Notes: generated by a model not told the origin, from the letters alone. Shown: positions 41,332 through 50,173, counted from the first letter of the stretch. The stretch is 64,000 nucleotides of DNA from JBMNMU01 sp050953505 (GCA_050953505.1 JBMNMU010000001.1:620001-684000); one strand, 5' to 3'. Translations and numbers: made by a program.

Positions 41332-41406
41332 ATGAAAAAAGAGGTAAGTGAGGACCTCTTTTTTTTCTCGGATTTACTAGATATACTAGAAATAGAGGAG
41401 GGATGA
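41332..41406 (+). CDS. Possible upstream ORF in the nuclease leader
   Basis: A 24-codon frame (MKKEVSEDLFFFSDLLDILE, then IEEG) ends with TGA one base before the nuclease start ATG at 41408. The terminator hairpin at 41335-41366 lies wholly inside it. GGGGGAT is 12 nt upstream, which is too far for a good site. The arrangement resembles a translated attenuator but may be chance. Confidence 0.25.
   Translation: MKKEVSEDLFFFSDLLDILEIEEG
41335..41366 (+). terminator. Intrinsic terminator upstream of the nuclease gene
   Basis: AAAGAGGT pairs with ACCTCTTT with an 8-base loop, followed by more T residues. It precedes the nuclease start by about 40 bp, with only a divergent gene to its left, so it would stop a short leader transcript. 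Confidence 0.65.
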
Positions 41407-41407
41407 A

Positions 41408-42250
41408 ATGAAAAGAAAGATAACTTCTGCAATATTACTTTTCTTCATGCTCATCTTCGTTGGCTGTGAAGAAGCGGCGGAAACCACCAGCCTTACCCAG
41501 GAACCGGCTGAGGTGGTGAGTCTAGATGAGAATTTAGCAGTAGAAGCAGATGAAGCACAAAAATCAGAAAAAGCAGAAACACTAGAGAAAACGGAAGAGG
41601 TAAATAAAGAAGATACATACTTAGTCACAAGGGTAGTCGATGGAGACACTATCATTGTCGATATAGGTGGAGTTGAAGAAAGGGTTCGCCTGATTGGCAT
41701 AGATACCCCCGAATCCGTTCATCCAGATGCAAACAAAAATGTGGAATACGGTAAGGTCGCCTCTGGCTTCACAAAAGAAAAGCTGGAGGGCAAGGAAATA
41801 ACCTTAGAGTATGATGTGCAAGACCGAGACCGGTACGGCCGTATTTTAGCTTATGTCTACCTAGATGGAAAGATGTTTAACAAGACGCTTTTGGAAGAGG
41901 GGCATGCAAAGGTAGCCACCTATCCGCCAAATGTAAAATATGTAGATGATTTTACTGCTCTGCAGGAACAAGCCAGAGCAAAGGGAAAAGGAGTATGGTC
42001 CTATGATGCTTTTGAAGAAAATAAACCAGAGGCATCAGCTGGAAGTACATCAGGTAACAGCCAGATTAATAATCAGTCTCAGGTGATACAGCAGGAAGTC
42101 GCCTATATAGGCAATGCAAATACAAAGAAATTCCATAAGTCAGGCTGTAGGTCTGTTAAGCAGATGGCGGAACATAATATTGTTCATCTTAAAACAAGGG
42201 ACGAGGCTGTAGGTGGAGGATATGAAGCCTGTAAGAATTGTAGGCCATAG
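41408..42250 (+). CDS. Lipoprotein thermonuclease (SNase family) with C-terminal metal-site-like domain
   Basis: It has 280 residues. A lipoprotein signal (LLFFMLIFVGC, cysteine near residue 17) is followed by a glutamate-rich linker. The staphylococcal-nuclease domain spans about residues 75-205: VTRVVDGDTIIVDIGGV, RVRLIGIDTPES (catalytic arginine, aspartate), and DRYGRILAYVYLDGKMFNKT with LLEEGHAKV. The C-terminal 45 residues (AYIGNANTKKFHKSGCRSVK, then YEACKNCRP) form the small Cys-rich module often appended to these nucleases. It is predicted to be anchored outside the membrane and to cut DNA or RNA. GAGGAGGGATGAA precedes the ATG. A CCCCATCT terminator follows. Confidence 0.92.
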   Translation: MKRKITSAILLFFMLIFVGCEEAAETTSLTQEPAEVVSLDENLAVEADEAQKSEKAETLEKTEEVNKEDTYLVTRVVDGDTIIVDIGGVEERVRLIGIDTPESVHPDANKNVEYGKVASGFTKEKLEGKEITLEYDVQDRDRYGRILAYVYLDGKMFNKTLLEEGHAKVATYPPNVKYVDDFTALQEQARAKGKGVWSYDAFEENKPEASAGSTSGNSQINNQSQVIQQEVAYIGNANTKKFHKSGCRSVKQMAEHNIVHLKTRDEAVGGGYEACKNCRP

Positions 42251-42300
42251 GCAAGGTTGTTTATTTTAGAGCGATTATTGGTATTAAGATCGTGAAAAAA

Positions 42301-42338
42301 ACCCCATCTATAGGCGGTAGAAGCCGTTAAGATGGGGT
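42301..42338. terminator. CCCCATCT hairpin, copy 3 (bidirectional terminator)
   Basis: ACCCCATCT (42301-42309) pairs with AGATGGGGT (42330-42338). It is flanked by A-tract and T-tract (GAAAAAA..., ...TTTTTGC), so it can end transcripts from both sides. It lies between the convergent nuclease and spo0E-like genes. Confidence 0.85.
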
Positions 42339-42428
42339 TTTTGCTGAACATTAGAAACTAAGGCCTCTAGGGTGTGCCAAAGCTTCCAAAAAGTTAGAAG
42401 GACCATATTTGATTAATTATGTACGAAA

Positions 42429-42629
42429 TTAAAAATTGGGTTCTTGAATAAATATTCGGCTTAAATTCATGTACTCCACTATTAGCTTGTCCAATTGATG
42501 GCTTAACGCCAGTAGGTCCGTATTCTTTTGGTTATTCCCATCTTCATTACACAATTTATTAATAGTGGATCTTAATAGGTCAATTCCCGCTTGAATTTCA
42601 TATATTTTTTCTAATAATTTATTATCCAT
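42429..42629 (-). CDS. Spo0E-like aspartyl-phosphate phosphatase
   Basis: This 66-residue two-helix protein has the Spo0E signature S-x-x-L-D-x-L-I-x-x-Y in LSHQLDKLIVEYMN near residue 44. The N-terminal helix is LLEKIYEIQAGIDLLRSTI. Family members dephosphorylate Spo0A~P and delay sporulation. The protein is short and has no other domain. GAGAGG precedes the ATG. It is divergent from dnaE, with palindrome D between, and convergent with the nuclease gene. Confidence 0.85.
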   Translation of the reverse strand: MDNKLLEKIYEIQAGIDLLRSTINKLCNEDGNNQKNTDLLALSHQLDKLIVEYMNLSRIFIQEPNF

Positions 42630-42749
42630 AATAAACCTCTCATCATTGCAAAATGTAGTCTTCGGTTGTAAGCTTAGCTAAGATTATCTAATGTATACCC
42701 CAAAACTATGATATAATCACAAAATAAATTTTTCTGTAACACAATTGTA

Positions 42750-42819
42750 AAAAAGGCCAAAGACCGAGAGATGATTGGCTGTGGCCACAGCCAATCATCT
42801 CTCGGTCTTTGGCCTTTTT
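42750..42819. repeat. Dispersed palindrome, copy D: perfect 70-bp palindrome
   Basis: Two 35-bp arms (AAAAAGGCCAAAGACCGAGA... and its exact complement ending ...GGCCTTTTT) meet with no spacer at GTGGCCAC. Every base pairs. The core GACCGAGAGATGATTGGCTG is shared with copies A-C; the outer AAAAAGGCC/GGCCTTTTT is specific to this copy. Both flanks look like bidirectional terminators, but it lies between divergent genes, about 65 bp upstream of dnaE. Confidence 0.97.
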
Positions 42820-42886
42820 CCAAGGGAGTATATCTAGATTTTCGATATTGTGGTAAAATAGTAGCTATATGAAAGGAGCCAGCACC

Positions 42887-45800
42887 ATGTCATTTACACA
42901 TCTTCATGTACATACAGAATATAGTCTACTGGATGGAGCAGCCAGAATTAAAGACCTTATTGCTCAAGTGAAAGCCCTTGGGATGGACGCCATTGCTATT
43001 ACAGACCATGGGGCCATGTTCGGGGTCATTGATTTTTATAAAGAAGCCAAAAAACAAGGAATTAAGCCGATTCTTGGGTGTGAGGTTTACACTGCAGCCA
43101 GAAGCCGAAAGGATAGGGATGTTGAAAAGGACAAGTATCAGGGCCATTTAATATTGCTGGCAAAGAACGAAAAAGGCTATCAAAACCTTATGAAAATCGT
43201 TTCAGTAGGATATACGGAAGGTTTTTACTATAAACCGAGGATTGACCATGATGTTCTTCGGAAATATTCTGATGGATTGATAGCCCTTAGTGGTTGTCTT
43301 GCTGGTAATATCCAGCGAAAGCTGTTGAATGGAGACTACCACGGGGCGAAAACAGAAGCCCTAGAGCTTCTTGATATTTTTGGAGAAGGAAACTTTTTCC
43401 TGGAGCTTCAGGATCAAGGGCTAGAGGAAGAATTGCAAATCCTCCCAGATATGAAAAGGCTTCACCGCGAGACAGGTATACCTTTTGTGGCTACCAATGA
43501 CGTGCACTATATAAAACAGCAGGATGCCAAAGCCCATGATATACTTTTGTGCATACAAACGGGCAAAACTGTTGATGACCAAGATCGAATGAGCTTCCCC
43601 AACGACCAATTTTATTTAAAATCAGAGCATGAAATGAGACAGCTTTTTGCTGATTTGCCGGAAGCTATAGAAAATACAGAAAAAATTGCAAAGAGATGCA
43701 ATGTGGAGCTGGATTTTAGTCAGATGCATTTGCCTGACTACCAAGCGCCCAATGGAAAAAATAATAGCCAGTATTTGAGGGAACTCTGCGAACAAGGCTT
43801 GGCTGAACGGTATGATGAAATCTTACCAGAATTGATAGAAAGGCTGGAATATGAACTAAATACCATTGAAAGAATGGGGTATACGGAGTATTTCCTTATT
43901 GTTTGGGATTTTATCAATTATGCTAGAAAGCACAATATTATGGTGGGGCCAGGGAGAGGCTCTGCTGCTGGAAGCCTTGTAGCCTATGTTTTGAAAATAA
44001 CAGATATCGATCCTATTAAATATGGCTTGATTTTTGAGAGATTTCTTAATCCTGAAAGAATCAGTATGCCGGATATAGATATAGACTTCTGCTATGAAAG
44101 AAGGCAGGAGGTCATTAATTATGTCATCGAAAAATATGGAGAGGACAAGGTTGCCCAGATTATTACCTTTGGTACTATGAAGGCTAAGGCTGCGGTGCGG
44201 GATGTTGGCCGGGTGCTGAATATGCCTTATGGTGATGTAGATAAAATCGCCAAAGCAATTCCCTTTGAATTGAAGATGACTATTGATAAAGCCCTTAATA
44301 TGAATCCGGAGCTGAGAAAAGCTTATGAAGAGGATAGACGAATAGAAGAGCTTTTGGACCTTGCCAAAGCCATAGAAGGTATGGTCAGACATGCTTCTAC
44401 TCACGCAGCAGGGATTGTTATTTCCAAGGATAGTATAAATGAATATGTACCTTTATACCTATCGGATAAAGGAATCAGTACTCAGTTTACAATGGGCACC
44501 ATAGAAGAACTGGGCCTTCTCAAAATGGACTTTTTAGGCCTCAGAACCTTAACAGTCATCAGAGATGCTTTAGAGCTTATTGAAGAAAACCATGGGGTTA
44601 GACTCAATCTGTCAAAAATGGAATATGATGATGCTGAAACCTATGATTTAATCAGCAGTGGTAACACTCAAGGAGTATTCCAGCTAGAAAGCGGCGGAAT
44701 GACTCAGTTTATGAAAAATCTTAAGCCAGATAGTTTTGAGGATATCGTGGCGGGTATATCCCTTTTTAGGCCAGGACCTATGGCTTCCATACCTACCTAT
44801 ATTGAAAACAAGAAAAATCCCCAGAATATTAAGTATATACATCCTAGTCTGGAACCCATTTTGTCTGTAACCTATGGATGTCTAGTCTATCAGGAGCAGG
44901 TTATGCAGATTGTAAGGGAGCTTGGAGGCTATACTTATGGAAGAAGTGACCTTGTGCGGCGGGCCATGGGTAAGAAAAAGATGGATGTCATGCTTGAAGA
45001 ACAGGAATACTTTATTCATGGGAAGGACGATGAAGAGGGAAATATCGAAATAATGGGTTGCGTACGTAATGGTATTCCCGAGGAAGCTGCCCAGGAAATA
45101 TACAATCAAATGGTCAGCTTTGCTGAGTATGCATTTAACAAATCCCATGGTGCAGCTTACGCTGTTTTGGCTTATCATACCGCTTATTTAAAAACCCATT
45201 ATCCTGTAGAATTTATGGCTGCTATCATGACCAGTGTTATGGGAGAATCCTCTCAAATTGCTAAGTACATCAGGAACTGCGGGGAAATGAAAATCCAAGT
45301 ACTGCCTCCAGATATCAATGAGAGCGGTAAAAAATTCACCGTTCAGGATGGAAAAATACGATTTGGGCTATTGGGTGTTAAAAATGTGGGCGAAGGTACT
45401 ATTGATGCCATCATAAAGAGTAGGCAAGAGAAGGGGAAGCCTAAGGATATCTTTGAATTTGTCAATAATATTGATATTAGTGAGATTAATAAAAAAGCTT
45501 TAGAAAGTTTAATAAAGGCAGGTGCCCTAGATTGCCTGGACAGCAATAGGGCAAAGCACCTGGCTGTATACGAAACTTTAATAGAATCCGCTCAAAATAG
45601 TAGTAGAAAAAATATTGCAGGTCAGCTTTCTTTATTTCAAACTAACACAGAAGTTATGCAGGATGCAGGTGTCGGAGGTTCACTCCCTGACATAGAAAAC
45701 TTTTCTAAGGATATCCTTATGAGTATGGAAAAAGATATGCTGGGTGTGTATATCACAGACCATCCATTGTCAGAATACGAAGATATGATGGCTAGAATCG

Positions 45801-46348
45801 TAACGGCCACATCGGAAGATCTATCCAATATACAAGAGGGCGGTCCTTTAAAGGATGGAGCAACAGTAACTATGGCTGGCATGATTAGCTCCAAAAGAAC
45901 ATTAGTAACGAAAAATAATAAGATGATGGCTTTTCTGCAGCTGGAGGATTTTATTGGTACTACAGAAGTCATCGTATTTCCCAATGTTTATGAAAGAATC
46001 TTTGATATTCTTCAGGATGATTCAATCATTGTAGTAAAGGGAACAATTAATTGTAAGGAAGAAGAAAATCCGAAAATTTTAGCTAACAAAATTTATGACA
46101 TAAAAACTCTCCCAGGCAATATGCGCCTGAATATTGTAAAATTAAGGATCCCTCGAGATATGGACGAGACGAAGACATTGATTGAAATCAGGAAGATATT
46201 ATCTTTATACAAAGGAGAGGTTCCTGTGGTCATAACATCTGAGGCATCTAACAGAAAATTTAAGACGAATTCTGAGCTTTGGGTGGATCCCAATGATGAC
46301 TTTATTAATGAAATTACTGAATTAATAGGTGAAGGAAACATTGGTTAA
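42887..46348 (+). CDS. dnaE: DNA polymerase III alpha subunit
   Basis: The 1153-residue C-family polymerase has an N-terminal PHP domain (FTHLHVHTEYSLLDGAARI, ITDHGAMFG), then the palm and fingers with VGPGRGSAAGSLVAYVL near residue 353 and SMPDIDIDFCYERRQ near 393, the catalytic aspartates. VRHASTHAAGIVIS and FRPGPMASIPTYIENK follow. A C-terminal OB-fold (VTMAGMISSKRTLVTKNNKM) begins near 997. It is the DnaE type without an internal exonuclease, unlike PolC. AAAGGAG lies 10 nt before ATG 42887; an earlier ATG at 42869 lies upstream of that site. It is followed by pfkA and pyk, a common clostridial order. Confidence 0.97.
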   Translation: MSFTHLHVHTEYSLLDGAARIKDLIAQVKALGMDAIAITDHGAMFGVIDFYKEAKKQGIKPILGCEVYTAARSRKDRDVEKDKYQGHLILLAKNEKGYQNLMKIVSVGYTEGFYYKPRIDHDVLRKYSDGLIALSGCLAGNIQRKLLNGDYHGAKTEALELLDIFGEGNFFLELQDQGLEEELQILPDMKRLHRETGIPFVATNDVHYIKQQDAKAHDILLCIQTGKTVDDQDRMSFPNDQFYLKSEHEMRQLFADLPEAIENTEKIAKRCNVELDFSQMHLPDYQAPNGKNNSQYLRELCEQGLAERYDEILPELIERLEYELNTIERMGYTEYFLIVWDFINYARKHNIMVGPGRGSAAGSLVAYVLKITDIDPIKYGLIFERFLNPERISMPDIDIDFCYERRQEVINYVIEKYGEDKVAQIITFGTMKAKAAVRDVGRVLNMPYGDVDKIAKAIPFELKMTIDKALNMNPELRKAYEEDRRIEELLDLAKAIEGMVRHASTHAAGIVISKDSINEYVPLYLSDKGISTQFTMGTIEELGLLKMDFLGLRTLTVIRDALELIEENHGVRLNLSKMEYDDAETYDLISSGNTQGVFQLESGGMTQFMKNLKPDSFEDIVAGISLFRPGPMASIPTYIENKKNPQNIKYIHPSLEPILSVTYGCLVYQEQVMQIVRELGGYTYGRSDLVRRAMGKKKMDVMLEEQEYFIHGKDDEEGNIEIMGCVRNGIPEEAAQEIYNQMVSFAEYAFNKSHGAAYAVLAYHTAYLKTHYPVEFMAAIMTSVMGESSQIAKYIRNCGEMKIQVLPPDINESGKKFTVQDGKIRFGLLGVKNVGEGTIDAIIKSRQEKGKPKDIFEFVNNIDISEINKKALESLIKAGALDCLDSNRAKHLAVYETLIESAQNSSRKNIAGQLSLFQTNTEVMQDAGVGGSLPDIENFSKDILMSMEKDMLGVYITDHPLSEYEDMMARIVTATSEDLSNIQEGGPLKDGATVTMAGMISSKRTLVTKNNKMMAFLQLEDFIGTTEVIVFPNVYERIFDILQDDSIIVVKGTINCKEEENPKILANKIYDIKTLPGNMRLNIVKLRIPRDMDETKTLIEIRKILSLYKGEVPVVITSEASNRKFKTNSELWVDPNDDFINEITELIGEGNIG

Positions 46349-46439
46349 AATAGAAGAATCTAAAATAAATGTCCATACAGGTGAAGTAAGTTTGACCTTA
46401 AAAAGAATTGAAAATAATATCAACTATACAGAAAAATGA
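46341..46439 (+). CDS. Possible 32-residue ORF after dnaE
   Basis: A TTG overlaps the last dnaE codons and is preceded by GAAGGAAAC. It opens a frame reading MVKIEESKINVHTGEVSLTL, then KRIENNINYTEK, ending 35 bp before pfkA. The composition is protein-like and the ribosome binding site plausible. There is no recognisable family, and the dnaE sequence constrains its first codons only. It may be a remnant. Confidence 0.3.
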   Translation: MVKIEESKINVHTGEVSLTLKRIENNINYTEK

Positions 46440-46474
46440 TTGATTTATAAAGCAAGTAAGACAGGAGGCAATAT

Positions 46475-47437
46475 ATGAAGTGTATAGGAGTACTAACAAG
46501 TGGCGGAGATTCACCGGGTATGAATGCTGCTATTAGGGCTGTTGTTAGAACATGTATTTATCATAATGTAAAGGTATATGGCATTGAAAGAGGATATGAG
46601 GGGCTAATCAACGGCGAAATTCGAGAGCTTCATGTGACCTCTGTGTCTGATATCATGCAGCGAGGCGGAACGATACTGAAAACAGCCAGGAGTAGTAGCT
46701 TCATGACCCCTGAGGGCTTTAACCGGGCGATTGATATGCTAAAAGACCTTGAAATACAAGGGTTAGTTATTATTGGCGGGGACGGCTCCTTTAAAGGAGG
46801 TTTAGAACTATCTAAAGCTGGTATTTCTGTTATTGGCCTTCCCGGAACCATCGATAATGATTTGGCCTACACAGATTTTACCATTGGGTTTGATACGGCA
46901 GTAAATACTGTTCTTTCTGCTATAGGAAATATTAGAGACACCACCTCATCCCATGAAAGAAGCACAGTACTAGAGGTAATGGGAAGAAACTGTGGGGAAA
47001 TCGCATTATATGCAGGGATTACAGGAGGGGCAGAAGCCATTTTAATTCCCGAAGAACCCTTTGATATCAATGCTATTTGTGAAAGGCTAATTATAGGTAA
47101 AAATCGTGGAAAGCCCCATAGCCTTATCATCAAGGCAGAGGGAGTAGATTTACCGTCAGATGAGCTAGCCAGGATTATTACGGAAAGAGCTGGAATGGAG
47201 ACTAAGGTTGTAGTTTTAGGGTATGTCCAGCGAGGGGGAACACCATCTGCTAGGGATAGAATGCTGGCTAGTAGAATGGGTAAGGAAGCAGTAGAGTTAT
47301 TAATTGCTGGCATTTCAAGCAGGGCTGTAGGAATTAGAGGAAATAAAATTATCCATGATGATTTAGGGGATGTAATTCAAATGCCGCATCAGGCGAATGA
47401 ATCTTTAATTGAATTAGCGAACATCCTATCTATCTAG
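46475..47437 (+). CDS. pfkA: ATP-dependent 6-phosphofructokinase
   Basis: It phosphorylates fructose 6-phosphate to the 1,6-bisphosphate. The 320-residue length is that of allosteric bacterial PfkA. CIGVLTSGGDSPGMNAAIRA near the start, VIIGGDGSFKGGLEL near 95 (GGDGS, ATP type) and GLPGTIDNDLAYTDFTIGFD near 121 (catalytic aspartates) are all present; EVMGRNCGEIALYAG and YVQRGGTPSARDRMLA bind substrate. AGGAGGC lies 6 nt before the ATG. pyk follows after 12 bp, so the two glycolytic kinases are expressed together. Confidence 0.98.
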   Translation: MKCIGVLTSGGDSPGMNAAIRAVVRTCIYHNVKVYGIERGYEGLINGEIRELHVTSVSDIMQRGGTILKTARSSSFMTPEGFNRAIDMLKDLEIQGLVIIGGDGSFKGGLELSKAGISVIGLPGTIDNDLAYTDFTIGFDTAVNTVLSAIGNIRDTTSSHERSTVLEVMGRNCGEIALYAGITGGAEAILIPEEPFDINAICERLIIGKNRGKPHSLIIKAEGVDLPSDELARIITERAGMETKVVVLGYVQRGGTPSARDRMLASRMGKEAVELLIAGISSRAVGIRGNKIIHDDLGDVIQMPHQANESLIELANILSI

Positions 47438-47449
47438 AGGAGATTTAAA

Positions 47450-48877
47450 ATGAAAAAAACAAAGATTATTTGCACAGTAGGTCCAGCTAGTGAGGACCGT
47501 GAAACCTTAAAAAGCATGATGCTTGCAGGAATGAATGGAGCGAGGCTAAATTTTTCCCATGGCACCTATGAGGAGCATAAAAAGAAAATGGATTTGATCA
47601 AAGAATTACGTGATGAACTGGACCTTCATGTGTCTTTGATTTTAGATACGAAGGGCCCTGAGATCAGAACGGGACAATTTGAAAAGGGGGAAATCCAGCT
47701 CAAAGAGGACCAAGACTTTATCCTTACAGTGGATGATGTTTTAGGTACAGATGAAATTTGCAGTGTGACATATAAAGGCCTTGCAGCGGATGTTCATGAG
47801 GGAGCCAGAATTCTTATTGATGATGGTCTGATAGGGCTTTCCGTGAAGGCTGTAAAGGGAAGTGAGATTTATTGTAGAGTCGATAACGGAGGACCTGTTA
47901 AGGACCATAAGAGTATTAATGTGCCAGGCGTTAGAGTGAATCTTCCTGCTATTACAGAAAGAGATAAAGCGGATATAGAGTTTGGTATAGAGCAAGGCAT
48001 CGACTTTGTGGCAGCGTCCTTTGTAAGAAAAGCATCTGATGTAAGAGAAATGCGTTGGTTGCTGGACGACAGAGGAGCAAAGCATGTAAAAATTATTGCT
48101 AAAATTGAAAATAAAGAGGGCGTAGATAACATAGAGGAAATTATCGAGGCAGCGGATTTAATTATGGTAGCTAGAGGAGATTTGGGCGTGGAAATATCCC
48201 CCGAGAAGCTGCCTTTGATTCAGAAGAAAATCATTAGGTTATGTAATTTGGCAGGAAAGCCTGTAATTACAGCAACTCAAATGTTAGACTCTATGATTAG
48301 AAACCCCAGGCCTACCAGAGCAGAGGTTACGGATGTTGCCAATGCTATATTTGATGGGACAGATGTAATCATGCTTTCAGGGGAAACCGCCTCAGGGAAA
48401 TATCCTGTAGAAACAGTGCAGCAAATGGTAAAAATAGCTCAAACCACAGAAAGTGCTATTGATTACGAAAAAAATCTTAATGATAGGGGTAGCATGAAGA
48501 ATTCCAGTATAACAAATTCTATTGGTCATTCTACCTGTATTAGTGCCCAGGATTTGAAAGCAAAGGCTATCTTAACACCAACATCTACAGGTTATACAGC
48601 TCAGGTGGTGTCTAAGTTTAGGCCTAAGTCTCCTATACTGGCCTTTACCTACTCAGATCAAGTGGCAAGGCATCTTTCCTTGGTCTTTGGCGTAACACCT
48701 ATTGTTAATAAACATAACACAACAGCACATGAGATATTTAGCGAGGCAATCAGTGCCTCTGAAGAATTAGGATATATTTCAAAGGGAGATTTGATAGTGA
48801 TCACTGCCGGGGCACCTGTTGGAGTAGGTGGAACCACCAATATGCTGAGAATTCATGTGGTAGGAAATGAGATTTAA
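47450..48877 (+). CDS. pyk: Pyruvate kinase
   Basis: It makes pyruvate and ATP from phosphoenolpyruvate. It has 475 residues: KTKIICTVGPASEDRETL at the start, MNGARLNFSHGTYEEHKKKM near 28, LDTKGPEIRTG near 65, then IIAKIENKEGVDNI near 215, MVARGDLGVEISPEKLP near 238, and GKPVITATQMLDSMIRNPRPTRAE near 268. The C-terminal allosteric domain ends with GAPVGVGGTTNMLRIHVVG. It lacks the extra phosphohistidine domain that many Bacillus and some Clostridia enzymes carry (about 585 residues). It forms an operon with pfkA; GAGGAGAT precedes the ATG. Confidence 0.98.
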   Translation: MKKTKIICTVGPASEDRETLKSMMLAGMNGARLNFSHGTYEEHKKKMDLIKELRDELDLHVSLILDTKGPEIRTGQFEKGEIQLKEDQDFILTVDDVLGTDEICSVTYKGLAADVHEGARILIDDGLIGLSVKAVKGSEIYCRVDNGGPVKDHKSINVPGVRVNLPAITERDKADIEFGIEQGIDFVAASFVRKASDVREMRWLLDDRGAKHVKIIAKIENKEGVDNIEEIIEAADLIMVARGDLGVEISPEKLPLIQKKIIRLCNLAGKPVITATQMLDSMIRNPRPTRAEVTDVANAIFDGTDVIMLSGETASGKYPVETVQQMVKIAQTTESAIDYEKNLNDRGSMKNSSITNSIGHSTCISAQDLKAKAILTPTSTGYTAQVVSKFRPKSPILAFTYSDQVARHLSLVFGVTPIVNKHNTTAHEIFSEAISASEELGYISKGDLIVITAGAPVGVGGTTNMLRIHVVGNEI

Positions 48878-48912
48878 GACTACCCTAGTCAAGGGTTAAA
48901 GCCAAGCAAAAA

Positions 48913-48928
48913 GCACTCAAAAGAGTGC
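48913..48928. terminator. Hairpin between pyk and the Usp gene
   Basis: GCACTC-AAAA-GAGTGC, flanked on the left by AAGCAAAAA (T-tract on the minus strand). It lies between convergent genes and could terminate both. Confidence 0.6.
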
Positions 48929-48959
48929 CTGTTTAGATTTTGTTGTCAAATGATAAAGT

Positions 48960-49343
48960 TTAGCTATTAGCAGGGATAACTAGTAGTGAGGCATGGCCAG
49001 AGATCTTTTTCTGAAGGCTTAGTATCAAATTGCTGTCACCTGATGCTTCACCGGACTCCCCTAGAATAACATGAGTAATTTGGTTTTTATCTACTAAGCT
49101 CACTAAGGTCCCTAAAACATCGCTGGACCTTACAACTGTGAGGTTAGCTCCATATTCAACAGCCTTTTCATATAGATATTCCAAAGCATCTCCATCCTTG
49201 GGATGTCCGAGGAATTTTATATTTGGGTGTGAGACATGTATGATAAAGAGTTCTCCTTTATCCTGTCCCAATAAATCGTGGCCATACTTTATCAATCGGT
49301 CACATGTTTTTTGTTGAGTTACGCAGACCATAACATTTTTCAT
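48960..49343 (-). CDS. Universal-stress-protein-like domain protein
   Basis: The roughly 127-residue protein has a UspA-like fold. It starts MKNVMVCVTQQKTCDRLIKY, continues GELFIIHVSHPNIKFLG near residue 33, YGANLTVVRSSDVLGTLVSL near 68 and ITHVILGESGEASGDSNLI near 90. The last block replaces the usual ATP-binding G-x2-G-x9-G(S/T) and resembles the Usp domain of KdpD sensor kinases, so nucleotide binding is possible but not sure. The start is ATG 49343, with AAGGGG 7 nt upstream. It stands alone, convergent with pyk. Confidence 0.75.
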   Translation of the reverse strand: MKNVMVCVTQQKTCDRLIKYGHDLLGQDKGELFIIHVSHPNIKFLGHPKDGDALEYLYEKAVEYGANLTVVRSSDVLGTLVSLVDKNQITHVILGESGEASGDSNLILSLQKKISGHASLLVIPANS

Positions 49344-49624
49344 CACAAACCCCTTGTATAAAAATAGGTAATAGGTTGTTACTTTTATTATATACTAGCA
49401 AACCTCACTTTGCTAGTGTAAAATATAACTTTGGACATAGGGCAAAACGCAAATTAGCTTTCTCGTTGACCATAAGGAGTAAATATCTAGCTAGGTTTAC
49501 CATAGGGTGAAACACATGTTAAATGTGTATGAGTGCTGCTGCTGGTGAGCAAACTTAGCTATTGGCACAAGATTCAGATGGAGAACAGTTAATTAATAGA
49601 TTAATTTTTAAACGGAGGTTTGTT

Positions 49625-50143
49625 TTGAGAATATCATTAATTATTGCGGGAATTTTATTTATTATTGTGGGATTGGTATGCTTTGCATTACCTGGAATAA
49701 CCTTTACTTCACTAGCCTTCGCTTTTGGATTAGCCATGTTGATAGGAGGGGCCAGTGAAATCCTTGCATATCTAAAGGTTAAAGGAAAGCACCCTTCTGC
49801 TAGCCTGATTTTTGCTGAAGGTGGGATGCATATTATTCTAAGTGCCTTGGTATTAGCAAATCAACTCACGGTAGATGCTATGGTAGCTTCTTCTTTTGGG
49901 CTATGGATTCTATTTTCCGGACTCCTTCGGCTCCCAGTGGCTTTTCGAATGATGGGGGAAGGGGCTAAATTGTACAGGCTATACCTAGGTTTAGGTATTA
50001 TTAGTGTATTGGCTGGGATCTATAGCTTTTTAAATTCTGTAGGTACCGGGCTTATGTTGATTATTGTCATAGGAATTTTGTTTGTTCTGCAGGGCATTAA
50101 TATATTAGTTACAGGAGTTATTATTACTAGTCAAAGAAAATAA
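49625..50143 (+). CDS. HdeD/DUF308 family membrane protein
   Basis: The 172-residue protein has six hydrophobic spans in three pairs, as in the DUF308 repeat family: LIIAGILFIIVGLVCFALPG, SLAFAFGLAMLIGGASEI, LIFAEGGMHIILSALVL, SSFGLWILFSGLLRLPVAF, LYLGLGIISVLAGIYSF and LMLIIVIGILFVLQGINILV. E. coli HdeD is linked to acid resistance; the role here is unknown. The start is a TTG (49625) with GGAGG 6 nt upstream. A longer frame from a TTG at 49562 is open but lacks a site. It precedes the RACo-like gene by 30 bp and may be co-transcribed. Confidence 0.82.
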   Translation: MRISLIIAGILFIIVGLVCFALPGITFTSLAFAFGLAMLIGGASEILAYLKVKGKHPSASLIFAEGGMHIILSALVLANQLTVDAMVASSFGLWILFSGLLRLPVAFRMMGEGAKLYRLYLGLGIISVLAGIYSFLNSVGTGLMLIIVIGILFVLQGINILVTGVIITSQRK

Positions 50144-50173
50144 CTAGAATATAGAAAAGATAGGATGAGATAA

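Noticed and set aside
43856..44404. 182-codon ORF antisense to dnaE
   Set aside because: It lies wholly opposite the catalytic region of DnaE and has no start signals of its own.
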